The position numbers and the translations under genes were made by a program. A stretch of 12,716 nucleotides of DNA, from positions 1-12,716 of the forward strand of contig PAUV01000030.1 of NCBI GenBank assembly GCA_002712845.1, given 5' to 3'. The DNA comes from Rhodopirellula sp. GTDB taxonomy: Bacteria > Planctomycetota > Planctomycetia > Pirellulales > Pirellulaceae. This document shows positions 8,110-12,716 of the stretch, in pieces. The notes beneath the pieces are model-generated. The model ran no database searches and was not told where the DNA came from. It worked only from the letters and a program-made list of their open reading frames with translations. The number at the start of each line of letters is the position of its first letter. Positions within the stretch are counted from its first letter, which is position 1.

Positions 8110-8783
8110 GTGGTAGCGTGAAGATTCGTCTGTTGGATTACGAACTGGAACTGCTTCCTGATAAAGGTGTTTACTGGAGTCAGCATCATGCTTTGTTCAT
8201 TGCAGATACGCACTTCGGAAAAGAAGCTACCTTTCGATTCCATAACATTCCGGTACCCGATGGATCCACCGCTGGAACCTTGCGGGCAATCACCGAGATG
8301 GTACAGCAAACGAATCCAAAATCACTCGTGATTCTTGGCGACATGTTTCATGCCCGATCATCGCTCTCGACAAAGACGCATGAACAACTACTGGAATTTC
8401 GCCAACAACACCCCGAATTGAAAATCAAATTGGTACTTGGAAATCATGATCGCCCCCTGGGCACTCTGCCATCCAGTTGGCAGGTTGATGTCGTTCCCAT
8501 GGGAGAATTCGCCGACGGCTTGGCGATTGGACATGAGCCCGAGAGCATTCCGAAAGATGTCGCGCTGATGCTATGCGGGCACCTTCACCCAGCAGTGCGT
8601 TTGATCTCAGTGGTAGACCGCACCAACAGATTACCCTGTTTCTGGTGGCACAAAAAACGCCTGATCCTTCCTGCAATTGGTGGTTTTACCGGTAGCAGTA
8701 CAATTAAGCCAAAACCAACTGATGGCGTCTGGGTGATAGCCGAAGGAAAGGTGATTGCTTACCCACGGCGCAAATCAAAATAA
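8106..8783 (+). CDS. pdeM: Ligase-associated metallophosphoesterase endonuclease PdeM
   Basis: 225-residue calcineurin-like metallophosphoesterase. Metal-binding motifs appear in the expected order: ADTHFGKEATFR (D34, H36), GDMFHAR (78-84), GNHDR (112-116), GHEPE (142-146) and CGHLHPA (157-163), then the family signature CFWWHKKRLILPAIGGFTG (178-196). The Pseudomonas putida relative MPE, encoded in an equivalent repair cluster, is a manganese-dependent single-strand DNA endonuclease, so the same activity is inferred here. It starts with GTG at 8106, overlapping the helicase stop by four bases (GTGA). A second GTG at 8118 would drop four residues, but overlap at the other junctions favours 8106. 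It is the last gene of the tightly packed unit; a hairpin lies about 20 bases after the stop. Confidence 0.92.
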   Translation: MSGSVKIRLLDYELELLPDKGVYWSQHHALFIADTHFGKEATFRFHNIPVPDGSTAGTLRAITEMVQQTNPKSLVILGDMFHARSSLSTKTHEQLLEFRQQHPELKIKLVLGNHDRPLGTLPSSWQVDVVPMGEFADGLAIGHEPESIPKDVALMLCGHLHPAVRLISVVDRTNRLPCFWWHKKRLILPAIGGFTGSSTIKPKPTDGVWVIAEGKVIAYPRRKSK

Positions 8784-8805
8784 ACAAACAGTAATTCTCG
8801 ATAAA

Positions 8806-8836
8806 CGTTGCCATCCAAGTAATGGAATCGGCAACG
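8806..8836 (+). terminator. Hairpin after pdeM, possible operon end
   Basis: CGTTGCC (8806-8812) pairs with GGCAACG (8830-8836), with an inner TCC/GGA pairing (8814-8816 with 8824-8826). A short T run (TTTT) comes only about 10 bases later, so it is not a textbook Rho-independent terminator. It stands where the repair operon should end. The rest of the 8784-9026 spacer shows no convincing gene. Confidence 0.35.
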
Positions 8837-9026
8837 ATCTGGTGATTTTGCTCCACTGATAATCCGCTCAGATTCATCCCTCGGGTTGGCCCCACACCAC
8901 TGCGGCGTGACCTAACAACGAGGTCTTAATTGATCAGTCGGCTCCAAATCCGTAACATGATGGAAGTGAGACTCGAATCGCTCGAAAGGAGCAGCGATCA
9001 TCGAAATCAAATCGGTGATCAAAATC

Positions 9027-10070
9027 ATGGACTTTGCAGCAGACTTCACCGCCATCGACTTCGAAACCGCAAGCCACAAACCTGACAGCGCCTGCCAATT
9101 GGGTGCTGTCGTTGTCCGCGATGGACAAGTCGTAGACCAATTCATGTGGATGATCCGCCCCGAACCACTCTATTTCAGCCAAGGTAATATTCGGATCCAC
9201 GGCATCACCCCAGCTCAAGTTCGCGAAGAATCAAATTTTGGAGATACCTGGTCAGAGATCTCAAACAAAATCGGTAACGACTGTTTAGTTGCACATAACG
9301 CAAGTTTTGACATCAAAGTTCTGCTTGCGTGCCTTCGCACCCATCGGAAACCGATTCCCGAATTTCATTTCACATGCACACGAGCGATAGCCCGTCGCAC
9401 GTGGCCACACCATCGCCGTTACGGATTGAAACCGCTGTCAAACTGGCTCGGCATTCGCTTTCAGCATCATGATGCGTTGGAAGACTCAATTGCCTGTGCA
9501 AAAATTCTGTTAGCCGCCGGGATTGATCGCGAAGCAACGTCACTGGAGCACCTAGAACAGATTTTGAAACTTAACCGTGGGAAAGCTGGCGATTGGGGTT
9601 ATCGCGGGGCAACAGGAAAATCGAAAAGGCGAACAGGTCAGACGAATTCCAAAGCAACCACCGCTAGCTCGGCTGCTGGGTTACCTTTCCTGTTTCCCAA
9701 TCAATTGGCGAGTGGTGGAGAACATGTCCCAAACGTCGCCGAATCTGAACCGGAAATCGACATGCAACGAATTCTGATTCGTGGTGAGTTTGTGCGTCCG
9801 TTAAGTGGAAAACGGATCGCATTTTCCGGAAAATTGCGTTGCATGAGCCCAAGTGATGCCGAAACCTTAACTGCACGACTGGGGGGCACTTGGCAGGAAA
9901 CTGTCGATCAGCAAACCGATTACCTCGTCATGGGATCGAGTAGAAAATCTTCAGCATCCTTTGATGGTCCCAACAACGCTCATCTTGCGCAGACTTTTAG
10001 CGAAGCCGGACATACAGTAAAAGTCGTCGACGAGCAAGAATTTCTGAAGCTTGTGATGTCATACGACTGA
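9027..10070 (+). CDS. DnaQ-like 3'-5' exonuclease fused to a BRCT domain
   Basis: 347 residues. The N-terminal part (about 1-170) is a DEDDh exonuclease of the DNA polymerase III epsilon type: ExoI FTAIDFETA (D11, E13), ExoII VAHNASFD (88-95, D95), ExoIII HDALED (148-153, H148 and D153). A linker (about 175-255) rich in Ser, Thr, Lys and Pro joins it to a BRCT domain (about 258-346: GKRIAFSGKLRCMS ... LGGTW ... TDYLVMG ... AHLAQTFSEAGHTVKVVDEQEF). The exonuclease should remove 3' nucleotides from single-stranded or mispaired ends; BRCT domains bind DNA ends or protein partners. I prefer ATG 9027 because GGTGAT (9014-9019) stands at suitable spacing and the domain begins right after it; GTG 9015 would add four residues. 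It is separated from pdeM by 243 bases, so it is probably its own transcript, but its repair theme fits the upstream operon. Confidence 0.88.
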   Translation: MDFAADFTAIDFETASHKPDSACQLGAVVVRDGQVVDQFMWMIRPEPLYFSQGNIRIHGITPAQVREESNFGDTWSEISNKIGNDCLVAHNASFDIKVLLACLRTHRKPIPEFHFTCTRAIARRTWPHHRRYGLKPLSNWLGIRFQHHDALEDSIACAKILLAAGIDREATSLEHLEQILKLNRGKAGDWGYRGATGKSKRRTGQTNSKATTASSAAGLPFLFPNQLASGGEHVPNVAESEPEIDMQRILIRGEFVRPLSGKRIAFSGKLRCMSPSDAETLTARLGGTWQETVDQQTDYLVMGSSRKSSASFDGPNNAHLAQTFSEAGHTVKVVDEQEFLKLVMSYD

Positions 10071-10298
10071 ACGATAGAACCCGTGCATGAAGAGCAACTG
10101 GGCATAGAGAAGCAATCTTGTGTCTTTTCAACGGATACACCGACCCAATGCCAATAAACTTTTTTCAATAACAAGGGCTTCCAAACGCTATGTTCCACTC
10201 AGGACGGGCTCTAGCTTACACCGCAGTGTATTGAATCTTTTGTAATTTCTGATTCTGTTCCACCCTGCTACAAACATTGCTCGATTGGCGTTTATCCC

Positions 10299-11309
10299 AT
10301 GAATTACAGTCTCATTCTTCTTCTCGTTGGTCTGGTTGCCGCTCACTTGGCTTCTCAGAGTCAGACTGTTGACGCTCAGGAAAATGATCAGGACAGCCTC
10401 TTGGAGGAGGCCAATTCGTTGAATAAAAAATCGCCCACTGAATCAACCGCTCCGTTCAATGTGCCCTTCAAAACTTATGGTGGGACACAATTCTGGACAG
10501 ATCATCAACACACCGATGGTTACCGCATTCAATCAAATTGGATGACCAATCATTGGCGACTTCTCGATGCCACCGACGTCCGCCGCGCTTGGGGCACCCG
10601 AAAGCAGTGTGAAGTGGCTTTGGGTGATTTGCTGAACGACAAGAAAGATGCATCTGAAGGCACAGAATACGTCGTTTTGTTGCATGGCCTGATGCGTTCG
10701 CACCAATCCATGCGGTCCATGGAAAAAACCCTACAGGCGGCTGACTGTGGAACCGTCTTGCGTTTTAGCTACGCGAGCACCAGAAATACGATAGGAGATC
10801 ACGCAGCTGCTCTTCAAGAGGTACTCACCGGCCTGCCCAAAGGCGGAAAGATTTCGTTTGTGGCTCACAGCATGGGAAATATCGTCGTTCGTCATATGCT
10901 TGCAGACTTGAAAGAAGAAGGCGATCCAGATGGTCTGCTGCAGCGGTGCGGTTGCATGGTCATGCTAGGGCCTCCCAATCAGGGTGCTGCTATCGCTCGA
11001 CGTCTGGCTTACACCAAAGTGTTTGGTCTCGTCGCAGGTAAAACTGGTCTGCAACTCGGACCCAACTGGCAACAATTGGTTGGAAACCTGGCCATTCCCG
11101 AATTTCCGTTCTCCATCATTGCAGGCGATCTGAGCGAAAAAAATGTTCGCAACCCGATTCTGGGTGAAGCCAGTGACTTTGTTGTACAAGTGGAAGAAAC
11201 ACAACTCGAAGGCCGTGAATCATTCACCACCGTGCCAGTCTTACATAGCACGCTGATGAAGAATCCAAAGGTGCAACAACTAGTCGTCGAATTTCTACAG
11301 TCACACTAA
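10299..11309 (+). CDS. Secreted alpha/beta-hydrolase (lipase/esterase-like)
   Basis: 336 residues. The N-terminus has a hydrophobic signal segment (LILLLVGLVAAHLA, 5-18) with a likely signal peptidase I site near VDA-Q (26-27), so the protein is probably exported. The alpha/beta-hydrolase core contains the oxyanion strand VVLLHGLMRS (125-134), the nucleophile elbow AHSMGN (189-194, Ser191), GPPNQGA (224-230), a probable acid at D293 in ASDFVVQVEE, and the catalytic His316 in VLHSTLM. The layout resembles PGAP1/class 2 triacylglycerol lipases acting on esters; the substrate cannot be told. No membrane anchor or lipobox is seen, and no strong ribosome-binding site precedes ATG 10299. The 10071-10298 spacer holds no clear gene. 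It shows no functional link to the repair genes and is probably an ordinary neighbour. Confidence 0.85.
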   Translation: MNYSLILLLVGLVAAHLASQSQTVDAQENDQDSLLEEANSLNKKSPTESTAPFNVPFKTYGGTQFWTDHQHTDGYRIQSNWMTNHWRLLDATDVRRAWGTRKQCEVALGDLLNDKKDASEGTEYVVLLHGLMRSHQSMRSMEKTLQAADCGTVLRFSYASTRNTIGDHAAALQEVLTGLPKGGKISFVAHSMGNIVVRHMLADLKEEGDPDGLLQRCGCMVMLGPPNQGAAIARRLAYTKVFGLVAGKTGLQLGPNWQQLVGNLAIPEFPFSIIAGDLSEKNVRNPILGEASDFVVQVEETQLEGRESFTTVPVLHSTLMKNPKVQQLVVEFLQSH

Positions 11310-11478
11310 ATCTGACAGTCCGTTCAACAGCATTTCCTTTTCAAGGCGATGACCAACGAGCTCCTAAAACACGGCAACGTGATTCGAACAAGACGACCGC
11401 CGCTTGATCAAACGATCCGAGAACGATCTATCCGGACCATTCCACAGCTTCGATGATTCTTGCCAGCAAAAACATCCC

Positions 11479-11501
11479 CAATCAACGTACTGGGTTGATT
11501 G
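11479..11501. repeat. Perfect 8-bp stem inverted repeat
   Basis: CAATCAAC (11479-11486) and GTTGATTG (11494-11501) are perfect complements around a 7-base loop. No T run follows on either strand, so it is not an obvious terminator. It may be an operator, part of an RNA structure, or chance. Confidence 0.5.
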
Positions 11502-11600
11502 TGATACAACTGACGTTGTCGACATCATGTTCAGGCTTATAGGCCAGCGAAGCAGTTTCTTGCATTCACAAAGCCTGCACCGACAAAGCCTTACAGAGCA

Positions 11601-11617
11601 CTTTCGACGATCGAAAG
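11601..11617. repeat. 7-bp stem, 3-base loop hairpin
   Basis: CTTTCGA (11601-11607) pairs with TCGAAAG (11611-11617) around CGA. It lies 14 bases before a larger palindrome. There is no downstream T run in the + direction. Confidence 0.5.
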
Positions 11618-11631
11618 TCCATAAAATAAGA

Positions 11632-11661
11632 GAACGCAGACATCAATTGACGCCTGCGTTC
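11632..11661. promoter_or_regulatory. 30-bp imperfect palindrome next to a promoter, candidate operator
   Basis: Arms GAACGCAG (11632-11639) and CTGCGTTC (11654-11661) are perfect complements. The centre CAATTG is itself palindromic, and the only departures from full symmetry are two base pairs per half; in a minus-strand RNA these become G-U pairs. The right arm overlaps the putative -35 element at 11659-11664, so a dimeric regulator bound here would plausibly affect transcription of the downstream genes. A structural RNA or minus-strand terminator is the alternative. Confidence 0.4.
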
Positions 11662-11686
11662 ACGATAGAATAGCCGCTAATATAAT
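11659..11686 (+). promoter_or_regulatory. Sigma-70-like promoter for the 11720/11824 gene pair
   Basis: A perfect TATAAT -10 box at 11681-11686 has TTCACG (4 of 6 to TTGACA) at 11659-11664 with 16-base spacing. Transcription would begin about 11693, leaving a leader of about 30 bases before ATG 11720. The A/T-rich surroundings and position in front of two overlapping ORFs support the call. Confidence 0.5.
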
Positions 11687-11719
11687 AGTGGGTGCAGATA
11701 AGATCTGGACGCCGACCCG

Positions 11720-11827
11720 ATGTCCGGAGCGATTGTTCCGGAGTTCACCAAAGCAATGTATATGGCTGAACCAGACGGAATGATTATTGATAGGAAGGTC
11801 ATCCTTGTAAAGGGTGAATCTGTATGA
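11720..11827 (+). CDS. Small ORF coupled to the downstream gene, possible gene remnant
   Basis: 35-codon ORF beginning MSGAIVPEFTKAMYMAEPDG and ending ...DRKVILVKGESV. An in-frame stop (TAA 11699) lies just upstream, so it cannot extend leftward without a frameshift. Its stop overlaps the start of the next gene by ATGA, the same coupling seen in the repair operon, and a promoter-like element is about 35 bases upstream. The peptide is soluble and coding-like. Its VPEF...A...PDG run faintly recalls the C-terminal part of parvulin-type prolyl isomerases, which would make it a truncated tail rather than a true small protein. I do not assign a function. Confidence 0.4.
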   Translation: MSGAIVPEFTKAMYMAEPDGMIIDRKVILVKGESV

Positions 11828-12716
11828 GCTCGAATGACGACAAGAATATCCCGGAATTGCTGAGAATAGGGGACAAAATCTCCCTTCTTCCCGTAATTCA
11901 TGGGAGCGGGCAGTTCGCGGTCACCGTGCGGCGTTGGATGCTCGAACACGCTTTCGACTGCATCGCCGTCCCACTGCCAGGATCATTTCGAACTGCAGTG
12001 GAAGCTGCGGTTCTGGAATTGCCACGCCCCTCCATCGTGATCCAACCCCCGACCACTGCGTTCACTGCAGAACCAGAGAACTGGGAGCTCAACGAGTGGA
12101 ATTCAGAAGAAGAAGAAATAGAAGATCTGGATGCAGCCACCTGCAGCTATATCCCGATTGATCCCTGCCAGAGCGTGATCATGTCAATCCGCGCTGCGAT
12201 GGGCGAACATATTCCCCGAGAATACATTGACTTGGAAACGGATCCGTTTCGCCCCTATGCCACGACGATGCCAGATCCATTCGCGGTCCGCCACGTAGCA
12301 CCCGAAAAATTTGCGGCTGCTGTCTTACCAACCATTGTCCCACCGACAGATCAACAAACACGCCAACGCATGGTTCACATGGCATGGCGTCTACGGCAAT
12401 TGGAAAATCGCTACCAACGAATCTTGTTGGTCACCAGTGTTTTGCATTGGCCGTGGATTCGTGATGCCTATACACAACTGGGAATCAGTTCTGACTCGCC
12501 TCCCAAAAGTGAAGTGACAGCATCTCTGGAACTACCGGATGACGATGATGTGCAGGAACCCGTTCGGTACGCGGTCAAGAATCGCACACTGATGTTTCTG
12601 TTTGGTGAGTTACCCTACATCACTGGTCTGTATGAACGAGCAAGATCAGAACTGGAAGAGGATGACGATCTGCAAATCGATGGGGTCAAAGAACTACTGA
12701 TTGCTGCCCGCGAAGC
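11824..12716 (+). CDS. Large protein of unknown function, cut off by the window edge (DUF5682/TraB-like?)
   Basis: 297 residues are visible and the frame is open to the edge, so the gene continues. No signal peptide or membrane segment is seen. Two regions resemble the TraB/ChaN-like fold of DUF5682 proteins: an N-terminal ISLLPVIHGSGQFAVTVRRW (19-38), like the PVRHHSPA-type start, and EYIDLETDPF (133-142) followed by RILLVTSVLHWPWIRDAY (199-216), where a strand leads to a conserved His. An acidic insertion (SEEEEIEDLD, 94-103) and further acidic runs (DDDD, EEDDD) interrupt these. Such proteins often sit beside MoxR ATPase/VWA genes, which may lie beyond the edge. The start ATG 11824 has AAGGGTG (about 11811-11817) upstream and overlaps the small ORF by ATGA. 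The gene is certain; the family call is tentative. Confidence 0.75.
   Translation, partial: MSSNDDKNIPELLRIGDKISLLPVIHGSGQFAVTVRRWMLEHAFDCIAVPLPGSFRTAVEAAVLELPRPSIVIQPPTTAFTAEPENWELNEWNSEEEEIEDLDAATCSYIPIDPCQSVIMSIRAAMGEHIPREYIDLETDPFRPYATTMPDPFAVRHVAPEKFAAAVLPTIVPPTDQQTRQRMVHMAWRLRQLENRYQRILLVTSVLHWPWIRDAYTQLGISSDSPPKSEVTASLELPDDDDVQEPVRYAVKNRTLMFLFGELPYITGLYERARSELEEDDDLQIDGVKELLIAARE

Larger units (their letters stand above)
11310..11719. other. Non-coding stretch with several hairpins
   Basis: About 410 bases without a convincing gene. It holds three inverted repeats (11479-11501, 11601-11617, 11632-11661) and a promoter-like element near its right end. A possible 89-codon frame (11404-11673) has no recognisable domain and spans the hairpins, so I do not call it. 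No tRNA, rRNA or known riboswitch pattern is seen. Confidence 0.5.

Noticed and set aside
7809..8309. 166-codon minus-strand frame
   Set aside because: Lies antisense to the intact 3' end of the helicase gene and the start of pdeM; Ser/Arg-rich shadow translation without a domain.
8934..9218. Minus-strand frames before and across the exonuclease-BRCT start
   Set aside because: Mostly antisense to the conserved exonuclease domain; no domain or start signal of their own.
10071..10298. Promoter or terminator between the exonuclease-BRCT and hydrolase genes
   Set aside because: Only an isolated TGTAAT (10241-10246) and a T run near 10158-10163 were seen, with no matching -35 or stem; too weak to call.
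11404..11673. 89-codon + strand frame in the spacer
   Set aside because: No recognisable domain, unusual composition (many Ser, His, Arg, Gln), no ribosome-binding site, and it spans two palindromes; treated as non-coding.

Overview
The window comes from a bacterial chromosome and is dominated by a dense, co-directional DNA-repair locus. Every gene I support is on the + strand. Base composition looks roughly balanced by eye, several genes lack a clear Shine-Dalgarno, and the protein style suggests Planctomycetota (Pirellula/Rhodopirellula-like). That placement is an impression; no rRNA or marker gene is present to prove it.

Layout. Positions 1-260 hold the 3' end of a gene of unknown function whose frame is broken by a 14-bp tandem repeat (52-114). 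From 274 to 8783 run six tightly packed genes: a radical SAM DNA-modification/repair protein with a C-terminal helix-hairpin-helix; a DUF4130-UdgX fusion; a metallo-beta-lactamase/beta-CASP DNA exonuclease; an ATP-dependent DNA ligase; an Lhr-core-type DEXH helicase; and the metallophosphoesterase endonuclease PdeM. Most junctions are 1- or 4-base stop/start overlaps. A spacer with a hairpin follows, then a DnaQ-like 3'-5' exonuclease fused to a BRCT domain (9027-10070), a secreted alpha/beta-hydrolase (10299-11309), a hairpin-rich non-coding stretch (11310-11719), and a promoter-like element. Last come a 35-codon ORF overlapping by ATGA a large protein that runs off the right edge (11824-12716+).

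How the genes work together. Two known cassettes are joined here in one apparent transcription unit. The first is the radical SAM/UdgX pair. The second is the 'ligase-associated' set (exonuclease, ligase, Lhr-core helicase, PdeM/MPE). By inference, the unit offers lesion or uracil recognition, strand opening, nucleolytic trimming and sealing. QLxLF-type peptides resembling sliding-clamp-binding motifs appear in the radical SAM protein and in the UdgX fusion, suggesting both may be brought to replication or repair sites by DnaN.

The most unusual features are the repeat-disrupted cistron in front of the repair operon, the merged six-gene cassette with possible clamp motifs, and a 30-bp imperfect palindrome abutting the promoter of the rightmost gene pair.
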